Below the pieces are notes generated by a model. The model was not told the DNA's origin and searched no databases. It saw only the letters and a program-made list of their open reading frames with translations. Source: Angelakisella sp. (GTDB lineage Bacteria; Bacillota; Clostridia; Oscillospirales; Ruminococcaceae). Taken from it: a stretch of 6,023 nucleotides of DNA. Both the position numbers and the translations under genes were made by a program. The stretch spans positions 1 to 6,023 of the forward strand of contig JAHHTR010000128.1 in NCBI GenBank assembly GCA_020024515.1. Direction: 5' to 3'. Shown piece after piece: positions 1-5,581 of this stretch (position 1 is the first letter of the stretch; every line of letters starts with the position of its first letter).

Positions 1-5
1 AAATC

Positions 6-40
6 AAAAGCCCAAAATCTCAATCGGATTTTGGGCTTTT
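6..40. terminator. Perfect 14-bp hairpin, probable bidirectional terminator
   Basis: Arms 6-19 and 27-40 are exact reverse complements (AAAAGCCCAAAATC against GATTTTGGGCTTTT) around a 7-base loop. On the plus strand the stem runs into five T (37-41). On the minus strand it ends in TTTTGATTT. It could stop transcription arriving from the left, and also serve as a second stop for the spore coat genes on the minus strand. What lies left of the window is unknown. Confidence 0.8.
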
Positions 41-51
41 TCTACACTCTG

Positions 52-86
52 AAACTAATAGGTAGAAAGACTCTACCTATTAGTTT
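52..86. terminator. Perfect 15-bp hairpin directly after the coat operon
   Basis: Arms 52-66 and 72-86 are exact reverse complements around a 5-base loop. It starts only a few bases past the stop codon of the last coat gene on the minus strand. The longer T run (84-90) is on the plus-strand side; on the minus strand only three T follow before CAGAG. It may therefore work best on plus-strand transcripts, with the 6-40 hairpin completing termination of the minus-strand operon. Its position after the operon makes a terminator the obvious reading. Confidence 0.75.
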
Positions 87-91
87 TTTTA

Positions 92-361
92 TTAATTGTT
101 ACCTTCAAATTGATTTAATACTTGTGTTATTTCTTCTTGTTGAGCTTGTTTAACAGGATACCAACCACGTTTACTCATTTCTTTGTAAAGGTCCATTTGT
201 ATACTGTGTTCTTCATTTAATATATTCATTATTACTTGACGCAAATTTTCACAATCACATTCATTTGCAAACATATTATATAGTCCTGTTTCGTGTTTTT
301 GTGATGTCAAAGCATCTGTAAGCATTTCTTTATCCGCAAAAGTTCTATTTACTTCAATCAT
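92..361 (-). CDS. CotF-family spore coat protein, small
   Basis: This 89-residue protein resembles the Coat_F family of spore coat proteins, which have a ferritin-like helical fold. The recognisable core is the DKEMLTDALTSQK stretch (residues 10-22), the NECDCENLRQ segment (33-42), the ILNEEHSIQ segment (47-55) and the KRGWYPV segment (64-70). Two long amphipathic helices are apparent, roughly 9-34 and 38-64, with no signal peptide or membrane segment. The role inferred from the family is a structural component of the spore coat, made in the mother cell. It is about half the length of Bacillus subtilis CotF, as is common in clostridia. The ATG start has an AGAGG ribosome site (372-376) ten bases upstream. 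It follows the 60-residue coat gene by 19 bases, so the two are almost certainly one operon. I see no sporulation sigma-factor promoter I would trust. Confidence 0.85.
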   Translation of the reverse strand: MIEVNRTFADKEMLTDALTSQKHETGLYNMFANECDCENLRQVIMNILNEEHSIQMDLYKEMSKRGWYPVKQAQQEEITQVLNQFEGNN

Positions 362-380
362 TTTATTAATACCTCTATTT

Positions 381-563
381 TTATTTTAATTGGTTTAACA
401 ATGTATTGTAGTGTTCTTGATGTTTATTTGCCACTGCATTTAGTTTTGTTTTTAATTCTGCATCTGTACACATTTCGGCATATTTTGTAAATTTCTTTAC
501 AAGTATTTGTTCACCGCCTAATTGTTCTTTTAAACAAGTTAGTTCTTTTGTTGTAAGTGACAT
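381..563 (-). CDS. Small spore coat-type helical protein
   Basis: This 60-residue protein resembles the short spore coat proteins that clostridia encode next to CotF-like genes. It consists of two predicted helices (about 3-30 and 34-59) joined at MCTDAE, forming a helical hairpin. Visible features are the LGGEQILVKKF segment (15-25) and the KHQEHYNTLL segment near the C-terminus (47-56), with His48 and His51 one helical turn apart. There is no signal peptide or membrane segment. The ATG is preceded by a strong AAAGGAG ribosome site (573-579), nine bases away. It is the first gene of the two-gene coat operon, and the 89-residue coat gene follows after 19 bases. The operon's leader contains a 13-bp hairpin (589-629). 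The coat assignment rests on remembered family resemblance and on its neighbour; its function is not directly shown. Confidence 0.75.
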   Translation of the reverse strand: MSLTTKELTCLKEQLGGEQILVKKFTKYAEMCTDAELKTKLNAVANKHQEHYNTLLNQLK

Positions 564-588
564 TTTCTTTTACTCCTTTCAAGTATAA

Positions 589-629
589 AACAATAAATGT
601 GCCCATATTAAATGAACACATTTATTGTT
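589..629 (-). terminator. 13-bp hairpin between unknown gene and coat genes
   Basis: Arms 589-601 and 617-629 are perfect reverse complements (AACAATAAATGTG against CACATTTATTGTT) with a 15-base loop. On the minus strand the stem is followed by TTATACTT, giving a modest U-rich tail. It sits about 35 bases past the stop of the unknown membrane protein gene and nine bases before the AAAGGAG site of the first coat gene. It could be a weak terminator of the upstream gene, a leader hairpin that stabilises the coat mRNA, or a protein-binding palindrome. The sequence does not decide between these. Confidence 0.5.
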
Positions 630-664
630 AGCTAATATAAAATTTTTATACATTAATAAACTTT

Positions 665-1573
665 TTAACCATTTATTGTTGTATTTTCTTTTGGTGGAGC
701 GGGAATAGAATAAAATTCCGTTATACCTTTCTCACCTTGCGAACCGTGTATTTTATCTTTTGATGGTATTTCCGGAATGGTATTGGGTAATAAATAATCA
801 TCTTCGTTTTTGGGTATAGTATTACTGTCTAACTGATTTTTTATACTATCCATTACATTATCATAGCTTGGTTTTAAACCACTACCCATATTGTCACCAA
901 CACCGCTGGCATCTTTTATGGCATATAAAAAATAGTCATTTTTATTTTTGTGCATTTCATATATCATATACTTTGCAGCTTCTTGTTCGCTATCTTCTTT
1001 GCCGCTAAAATTAACATTCATAATAGTTTTTGGTGGAATATATCCCACCTTTAAGAATAGCTTATCACCGCTTTTAACCATATCTTCTACTCTCGGAACG
1101 TAGAAAGCTGTCAATGCAATCATTGGTACATGGTAGCTCTTTGTAGTTTCATCATATTCGTATGAGTTTTCAAAGTCACTAAATGTTTTATGAGACAGTG
1201 ATACTGTATTTCCAAAAAGTGTATGTGCTGTCATATCAACATCACTTGCTGGAACAACTATAAACATATTATCATCGTAGCTATATTTATCTCTGTTTTT
1301 ACCTAAAATAGTTGCCCATACACAATATGTCATCAAGTCAATCTCACGCAATGTTGATGGATTTTCAAATGTAGGAGGGTCAAACATTACAATAGGAAAC
1401 AACTTTTCCTCATATTTATGCTTTGTGTCCAAATTTGCCAATATACTTTTTGTTGCCTTAAATGATATTTGCAAAAGTGTAAATATACCTATTATACACA
1501 GTATAACAAATACTATACCTATTGATACTGTATGTTTTTTGTTATCTGTTTTGTTTGTTCTGCTTGTTTCCAA
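665..1573 (-). CDS. Unrecognised membrane-anchored protein, large extracytoplasmic domain
   Basis: I do not recognise a named family. With the start chosen here the protein has 302 residues: a short basic cytoplasmic N-terminus (1-15, TNKTDNKKH), one hydrophobic membrane segment (about 16-38), then about 260 residues predicted to face outside. The external part contains LFPIVMFDPPTF (58-69), VVPASDVD (106-113), and a later segment with FYVPRVEDM and KVGYIPPKT. The C-terminal ~45 residues are rich in Pro, Asn, Glu and Lys and look disordered. No cell-wall sorting signal or catalytic motif is visible. The start is set by AAGGAG at 1582-1587, eight bases before TTG at 1571-1573. An upstream in-frame TTG at 1598-1600 would give 311 residues, but it lacks a ribosome site and would place that AAGGAG inside the gene. 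It lies between the CNNM/CorC gene terminator and the spore coat pair, and no clear promoter of its own was found. Confidence 0.7.
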   Translation of the reverse strand: METSRTNKTDNKKHTVSIGIVFVILCIIGIFTLLQISFKATKSILANLDTKHKYEEKLFPIVMFDPPTFENPSTLREIDLMTYCVWATILGKNRDKYSYDDNMFIVVPASDVDMTAHTLFGNTVSLSHKTFSDFENSYEYDETTKSYHVPMIALTAFYVPRVEDMVKSGDKLFLKVGYIPPKTIMNVNFSGKEDSEQEAAKYMIYEMHKNKNDYFLYAIKDASGVGDNMGSGLKPSYDNVMDSIKNQLDSNTIPKNEDDYLLPNTIPEIPSKDKIHGSQGEKGITEFYSIPAPPKENTTING

Positions 1574-1581
1574 AATGTACA

Positions 1582-1587
1582 CTCCTT
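1582..1587 (-). promoter_or_regulatory. Ribosome binding site that fixes a TTG start
   Basis: The minus strand reads AAGGAG, then eight bases, then TTG at 1571-1573. This is an ideal Shine-Dalgarno spacing and marks that TTG as the start of the membrane-protein gene. The upstream alternative TTG at 1598-1600 is preceded by AGAATAAATTAGTAT, which has no such site. Confidence 0.8.
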
Positions 1588-1620
1588 GTTCTATTGCCAA
1601 ATACTAATTTATTCTGTACA

Positions 1621-1658
1621 AAAATACATAGGACGGGCGAACCGTCCTGTTGTATTTT
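1621..1658 (-). terminator. Rho-independent terminator of the CNNM/CorC gene
   Basis: A GC-rich 7-bp core (AGGACGG 1630-1636 with CCGTCCT 1642-1648, five-base loop) is extended, after a small asymmetric bulge, by an 8-bp outer stem (1621-1628 with 1651-1658). On the minus strand the stem ends in TTTTT (1624-1620). It begins 13 bases past the stop codon of the CNNM/CorC gene. It should separate that gene from the unknown membrane protein gene downstream. Confidence 0.85.
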
Positions 1659-1670
1659 AATATTATATAT

Positions 1671-2927
1671 TTATTCTTTTGTTGATTCTACTCTATTTAC
1701 AATTACTTCTGCTTTTGAAACAAACTGGTCTACTACTTCCAAAACTTTTACAAACAGTATACCATCTTCAAAAGTTTCTCCTTGGTGTGGTATATGTTCC
1801 AGTTTATCTAAAACCCAACCATTAATTGTATTATAATCAGGATCAAATTTTGGCGGTTGATAATCAATATTTTCGAAAAATTCATAAATATTTAAATCAC
1901 CGTTTACGCAATATGTGTTTTCGTTTATTGCTTGATAAGAATTAATTATCTCATCATCTTCATCCCAAATTTCACCAACAAGTTCTTCTAGGATATCTTC
2001 CATTGTAATAATACCAAGTGTACCGCCGTAATCATCAATAACAACAGCTAAGTGCATTTTTTTCTTTTGAAATTCTGTCAAAAGAATAGATATTTTCTTT
2101 GTACGATGTATGTACATAACAGATTTTTTAAGCTTTTCGAGAGAAATTTCTTTACCGTCAAGTACCCAATCATAAATATCTGTTGTATGAACCCAACCTA
2201 CAATGTTATCAATACTGTCTTTGTACACAGGTAAACGAGAAAAACGCTCTGTACGTATAGTTTCAAGTATTTTTTCGCTACTTTCGTCTATATCGAGAGC
2301 AACCACATTTACACGAGGTGTCAAAATTTCTTGTACAGTAGTTTCATCAAATTCAAGTGCCGATTGAACCAAATCTTTTTCTTGTTCTTCAAGTACACCT
2401 TCTTCTTCTATGGTATCCAACATATACATAAGCTCTTGTTCGGTGATTGTAGGTTGTTTTTCCCCATCACTTCCACGAGAAAGTACTTTTCGTAACCACA
2501 AAAAGAAAAGAGTAATCGGTGTAAGCACTATACACAAAATGTCAAGAATTTTAGCTGTATTAAGAACCAAAAATTCACTTTTTTCTTTACCAAAACTTTT
2601 CGGTATAATTTCACCGAAAGTTAAAACCAAAAATGTTATAATACCTGTTGTAATAGCTACTGAGCCCGGACCAAAAGTTTTGGTTGCCATAACAGTAGAT
2701 ATAGATGAAAGAGCTATATTTACAACGTTGTTACCAACAAGTACGGTGGCAAGAAATTTGTCAAAGTGTGTAAGTAGTTTAACTGCTGTTTTTGCTTTTT
2801 TGTTACCTTCATCAACCATACTACGCAAACGAAGCATATTTACTGATGAAAATGCTGTTTCGATAGATGAAAAGAATGCTGAAAAAAACAATAAAATTAA
2901 AATTAAGACAAGCGACGTGACGTCCAA
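1671..2927 (-). CDS. CNNM/CBS/CorC-HlyC family membrane protein, probable Mg2+ exporter
   Basis: This 418-residue protein has the full architecture of the family often labelled hemolysin C or CorC. A CNNM (DUF21) membrane domain spans about 1-150, with hydrophobic segments near 5-27, 58-80, 88-108 and 125-147. It carries the family signatures FFSAFFSSIETAFSS (14-28), GNNVVN (65-70) and FGEIIPK (104-110). Two CBS domains follow (about 201-255 and 266-318; note RFSRLPVYKD and VVIDDYGGTLGIITMEDILEE), then the CorC_HlyC C-terminal domain (about 332-415). Bacterial relatives such as MpfA of Staphylococcus act in Mg2+ export; CBS domains in this family bind adenine nucleotides. Mg2+ export here is inferred from the family. 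The start is TTG, with GGAG (2939-2942) eleven bases upstream. It lies 79 bases behind the pyrophosphatase gene with no convincing terminator between, so cotranscription is likely. A run of seven T just before the start raises a frame question. Confidence 0.92.
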   Translation of the reverse strand: MDVTSLVLILILLFFSAFFSSIETAFSSVNMLRLRSMVDEGNKKAKTAVKLLTHFDKFLATVLVGNNVVNIALSSISTVMATKTFGPGSVAITTGIITFLVLTFGEIIPKSFGKEKSEFLVLNTAKILDILCIVLTPITLFFLWLRKVLSRGSDGEKQPTITEQELMYMLDTIEEEGVLEEQEKDLVQSALEFDETTVQEILTPRVNVVALDIDESSEKILETIRTERFSRLPVYKDSIDNIVGWVHTTDIYDWVLDGKEISLEKLKKSVMYIHRTKKISILLTEFQKKKMHLAVVIDDYGGTLGIITMEDILEELVGEIWDEDDEIINSYQAINENTYCVNGDLNIYEFFENIDYQPPKFDPDYNTINGWVLDKLEHIPHQGETFEDGILFVKVLEVVDQFVSKAEVIVNRVESTKE

Positions 2928-2938
2928 AAAAAGATCAA

Positions 2939-2942
2939 CTCC
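2939..2942 (-). promoter_or_regulatory. GGAG ribosome site for the TTG-started CNNM gene
   Basis: The minus strand reads ATGGAGTTGATC, then seven T, then GGACG. The GGAG is eleven bases from the TTG start at 2925-2927, slightly longer than ideal. An ATG overlaps it (2942-2944) but is out of frame with the gene as sequenced. Choosing the TTG keeps the expected short N-terminus before the first membrane segment. Confidence 0.55.
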
Positions 2943-3006
2943 ATTTTTCTATAAATATTTTAGTATTAAATTTTTAATCGAGATATTAACTAAAAATTGG
3001 CCACTA

Positions 3007-3540
3007 TTATGCCTTGCAAAATTTTGTTACATAGTATTCAAGAGCATTTGCAATTATCTCTTTCGCCTTTTCCGCACCACTGGTCTCATTTACTGCTGTT
3101 GTTTTGTTTTCAAGTGCTTTGTAAACAGTAAAGAAATGCGACATTTCCTCAAAAATATGTTTTGGCAATTGCGAAATATCTGTATATCCATTATATGTAG
3201 GATCACTAAATGGTATCGCAATTATTTTTTCGTCATGTCTGCCATTATCTATCATAGATATTACACCGATAGGATAGCAACGGACAAGTGTTAGCGGTTC
3301 AAGTGGTTCTGAACAAAGTATCAGTACATCTAATGGGTCTAAATCATCACCGTATGTTCTGGGAATAAAGCCATAGTTTGCAGGATAGTGTGTAGATGTA
3401 TGCAAAATACGGTCAAGCATTATAAAGCCTGTCTCTTTATCAAGCTCGTATTTTTTCTTACTGCCTTTTTCTATCTCTACAACTGCAACAAAATCTTCAC
3501 AAGATACACGTTTTGGATTTAAATCATGCCAAATATTCAT
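3007..3540 (-). CDS. ppa: Inorganic pyrophosphatase, Family I, soluble
   Basis: This 177-residue enzyme hydrolyses pyrophosphate to two phosphates, pulling biosynthetic reactions forward in the cytoplasm, with Mg2+ as cofactor. By eye against E. coli PPase, the active-site set is complete: Glu22, Lys30, Glu32, Arg44, Tyr52, Tyr56, Asp66, Asp68, Asp71, Asp98, Asp103, Lys105, Tyr140 and Lys141. The metal-binding signature reads DLDPLDV (66-72); the usual Gly after the first Asp is Leu67, while all three aspartates remain. The length is normal for the family, with a clostridial-type opening (MNIWHDLNP). The ATG has an AAAGGAG site (3551-3557) ten bases upstream. A sigma-A promoter (3621-3650) and a palindrome lie in front, so it probably begins a transcription unit that continues into the CNNM/CorC gene 79 bases downstream. 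That spacer contains only AT-rich sequence and one weak AT stem. Confidence 0.96.
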   Translation of the reverse strand: MNIWHDLNPKRVSCEDFVAVVEIEKGSKKKYELDKETGFIMLDRILHTSTHYPANYGFIPRTYGDDLDPLDVLILCSEPLEPLTLVRCYPIGVISMIDNGRHDEKIIAIPFSDPTYNGYTDISQLPKHIFEEMSHFFTVYKALENKTTAVNETSGAEKAKEIIANALEYYVTKFCKA

Positions 3541-3559
3541 TTATAAACCACTCCTTTAA

Positions 3560-3565
3560 ATTATA
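3560..3565 (-). promoter_or_regulatory. Possible second -10 element before ppa
   Basis: The minus strand reads CGGTATAATTTAAAGGAG, a perfect TATAAT very close to the ppa ribosome site. No -35 hexamer lies at 16-18 bases; the nearest candidate, TGTACA, is 22 bases away. In such AT-rich DNA the match may be chance. Confidence 0.25.
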
Positions 3566-3594
3566 CCGTATATTTTTTTATAATATATGTACAG

Positions 3595-3616
3595 TATGTG
3601 AAAATATATTCACATA
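3595..3616. promoter_or_regulatory. Perfect palindrome over the predicted ppa start site
   Basis: TATGTGAA (3595-3602) and TTCACATA (3609-3616) are perfect inverted arms around six bases. On the minus strand the block begins five bases past the -10 element (3621-3626), so it covers the expected +1 and the first ~20 transcribed bases. That is where a repressor would bind, though it could also form a small 5' mRNA hairpin. The arms recall TGTGA...TCACA operators of the CRP/FNR type and TTGTGAA...TTCACAA of Rex, but the spacing matches neither exactly. Confidence 0.45.
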
Positions 3617-3620
3617 TAGC

Positions 3621-3650
3621 ATTATACTATATATATTATTATATTAGCAA
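3621..3650 (-). promoter_or_regulatory. Sigma-A promoter for ppa
   Basis: On the minus strand TTGCTA (3645-3650) is followed by 18 bases and a perfect TATAAT (3621-3626). Transcription would start near 3613-3615, giving a leader of about 70 bases before the ppa ATG. The -10 is ideal; the -35 matches four of six consensus bases. It sits between the terminator of the phosphate transporter gene and ppa, as expected for an independent promoter. Confidence 0.65.
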
Positions 3651-3685
3651 TAGGTATGATATATTTTTTATAATTTTAATATAAA

Positions 3686-3742
3686 ACTATATCCCTAAAA
3701 TAAATTTCCATAATCTTAGGAAATTTATTTTAGGGATATAGT
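3686..3742 (-). terminator. Perfect 24-bp stem, terminator of the Na+/Pi transporter gene
   Basis: Arms 3686-3709 and 3719-3742 are exact reverse complements over 24 bases with a 9-base loop. It starts 12 bases past the stop codon of the phosphate transporter gene. On the minus strand the stem ends in T and is followed by TTTATATTAAAA. The stem is unusually long and, apart from a GGG/CCC step, AT-rich. Confidence 0.75.
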
Positions 3743-3754
3743 ATTTAATAATTA

Positions 3755-5512
3755 TTATTTTAGATATTTTTGGCTGTATTCTTTATAGTATCCATCATAT
3801 TCAGGAGAGTTACCGTTATGTAAATCAGATAAATATGCATGTGAATTAATATCCGCGAATTTTTCATTTGCAGATATTACGAATACCGCAACATTGGAGC
3901 AATGGTCAGATATTCTTTCCAAAGATGTAAGTGCTTCAACAAATGGGAATGCAGCGTCAACTGTACATTTGCCGTCACGCAATCTTTCAATATGCTTTTT
4001 CTTTAATTCATCTTCAAGTATATCAATAACTTGTTCAAGAGGTTCTATACGTCTTGCCATTTTAACATCGTTATTTTTATATGCTTTTATTGTTGTTATA
4101 AGTATATCTTCTACTGCACTGTATATAAGCTTCATATCTTCCAAACCTTCATCGGAGAACTGCGCTTTTTTATTTTGTGATGCATCTAAAAGATTTTCAC
4201 ATTGGTCTCCTATTCTTTCAAATTCGCCCAACATATGGAGAAGTTCACTTATCTCTGTCTTACTGTTTTCTGTAAGATGCTTTTTAGATATCTTTATTGC
4301 GTAGCCTTCTATTTTATCTTGCAAAGTATCCAAAGCTGACTCATTTTTTAATAATGTATCGATAAGATTATTATCTGTATCACCTATTATCAATTTCTTA
4401 GAAATCTCAAAGTTTTCTTGTGCAAGTTCTGTCATATTATAAACAGCATTTCTTCCATGTTGTATTGCAAGACCGGGAGATACAAGCAAACGATCATCGA
4501 GGCTTGCTATAACATCAGTAATTTTTGTTTCTTCTTTATCTGATGGGATAATTGTATATGCTATTTTTTCAAGCAACCGTGTAAATGGCATCAATAGTAA
4601 AGTAACTGATATATTAAATATTGAATGGAAGTTTGCTATTCCACCTTTTGTTATTGGGTCATTCCAAAATTCAAATCCTATTGTGTATTCAAAAGCATAC
4701 AATCCTGTTAAGAACAATATTGTACCTACCACATTAAAACAGACATGAACAAGGGCTGCACGTTTAGCACCTTTTGTTGCACCGAAACTTGCCATAATAG
4801 GAGTGATACAAGTACCTATATTTTGTCCCAAGATAATAGGAAAAGCTGATGCACAACTGATACTGCCGGTTGATGACAGAGCCTGTAAAATACCGACTGA
4901 TGCTGATGAAGATTGAATAAGTGCAGTAATACCGGCACCAACAAGTACTCCCAAAACAGGATTGGACATTGTTTGGAATAGTTCGGAAAATTTTGGTAAT
5001 TCTGCAAGAGGTTTCATAGTTGCTTCCATTTGGAACATACCTGTAAACAGTACGCCGAAACCAAGTAGCATATTACCTATTTCTTTTATTTTATCGGTTT
5101 TGCCAGCAAAGAACAGTACAATACCTATTGTAGCCATCAGCGGTGCGAGAGTTGTAGGTTTTATAAGTGTCAAAAAGAAATTTGTTGATTCTATATCTGA
5201 TAAACGTAAAACATGTGCAGTTATGGTTGTACCTATATTGGCGCCCATAATAATGCCTATTGCTTGACGCAATTTTAATATTTTGGCATTTACAAGACCT
5301 ACAACAACCACTGTTGTAGCTGATGATGACTGAATGGCTGCTGTAACTACTGTACCGAAAAGTACAGATTGTAATATTCCACCCGTAAGTTTTTCAAGAA
5401 TTGATTCTAATCTACCTTCTGATGCTTTTTCTAAACTTGAACTTAATACATTCATACCAAATAGGAAAAGTGCCAGTCCACCAAAAAGTTTAATGAACAT
5501 TATAATATCCAT
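3755..5512 (-). CDS. Na+/phosphate cotransporter family protein with PhoU-like C-terminus
   Basis: This 585-residue membrane protein has the Na/Pi cotransporter (PF02690) repeat twice. Repeat one carries QSSSATT (61-67) and GANIGTT (90-96). Repeat two carries QSSSAS (200-205) and GQNIGT (229-234). The paired QSSS motifs are the hallmark of the family and form the substrate site in animal NaPi-II relatives. Roughly eight or nine hydrophobic stretches lie between residues 7 and 320. Residues about 340-555 form a cytoplasmic helical PhoU-like region with two ERIGDQ/ERISDH motifs (432-437 and 532-537). The inferred role is Na+-linked phosphate movement; bacterial members such as E. coli YjbB have been linked to phosphate export, so direction is uncertain. 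Length is typical. The ATG has GGAGG (5518-5522) five bases upstream; a second in-frame ATG is too far from it. It appears to be monocistronic, with a promoter in front and a strong terminator behind. Confidence 0.93.
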   Translation of the reverse strand: MDIIMFIKLFGGLALFLFGMNVLSSSLEKASEGRLESILEKLTGGILQSVLFGTVVTAAIQSSSATTVVVVGLVNAKILKLRQAIGIIMGANIGTTITAHVLRLSDIESTNFFLTLIKPTTLAPLMATIGIVLFFAGKTDKIKEIGNMLLGFGVLFTGMFQMEATMKPLAELPKFSELFQTMSNPVLGVLVGAGITALIQSSSASVGILQALSSTGSISCASAFPIILGQNIGTCITPIMASFGATKGAKRAALVHVCFNVVGTILFLTGLYAFEYTIGFEFWNDPITKGGIANFHSIFNISVTLLLMPFTRLLEKIAYTIIPSDKEETKITDVIASLDDRLLVSPGLAIQHGRNAVYNMTELAQENFEISKKLIIGDTDNNLIDTLLKNESALDTLQDKIEGYAIKISKKHLTENSKTEISELLHMLGEFERIGDQCENLLDASQNKKAQFSDEGLEDMKLIYSAVEDILITTIKAYKNNDVKMARRIEPLEQVIDILEDELKKKHIERLRDGKCTVDAAFPFVEALTSLERISDHCSNVAVFVISANEKFADINSHAYLSDLHNGNSPEYDGYYKEYSQKYLK

Positions 5513-5572
5513 AGTATCCTCCGTTTTAGTTTATAACTTATTAATTTTTTATTAACTTTTCTATACAATATA

Positions 5573-5581
5573 ATTATAACA
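5573..5581 (-). promoter_or_regulatory. Extended -10 promoter for the Na+/Pi transporter gene
   Basis: The minus strand reads TGTTATAAT, a perfect TATAAT with the TGn extension that can compensate for a poor -35. The hexamer 17 bases upstream is only ATTTTT (5596-5601). The start would be near 5566, leaving a leader of about 50 bases. AT-richness makes chance matches common, so confidence is moderate. Confidence 0.45.

Noticed and set aside
636..650. TATAAAA-T-TTTTATA symmetry after the unknown gene
   Set aside because: Seven AT-only pairs are too weak to act as a terminator and are expected in AT-rich spacers.
1425..1836. Overlapping plus-strand frames opposite the unknown protein and CNNM gene end
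   Set aside because: Cys/Leu/Phe-rich translations of antisense coding DNA; they cross a terminator and lack start signals.
2410..3294. Plus-strand open frame of 294 codons opposite the CNNM and ppa genes
   Set aside because: It is antisense to two well-supported genes and crosses the spacer between them. Its translation is Ser/Lys/Phe-rich without any domain, and there is no ribosome site.
3198..3351. Leu in place of Gly in the pyrophosphatase metal signature (DLDPLDV)
   Set aside because: All metal-binding aspartates are present, and this position varies in clostridial enzymes as I recall them, so it is not a sign of inactivity.
3894..5555. Several frames of 63-136 codons overlapping the Na+/Pi gene on both strands
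   Set aside because: All lie in other frames of a gene with strong family motifs across its whole length.
5539..5555. TTAATA repeats 11 bases apart, like PhoP boxes, before the phosphate gene
   Set aside because: They lie downstream of the probable start of transcription and consist only of A and T; chance is the simpler explanation in this DNA.
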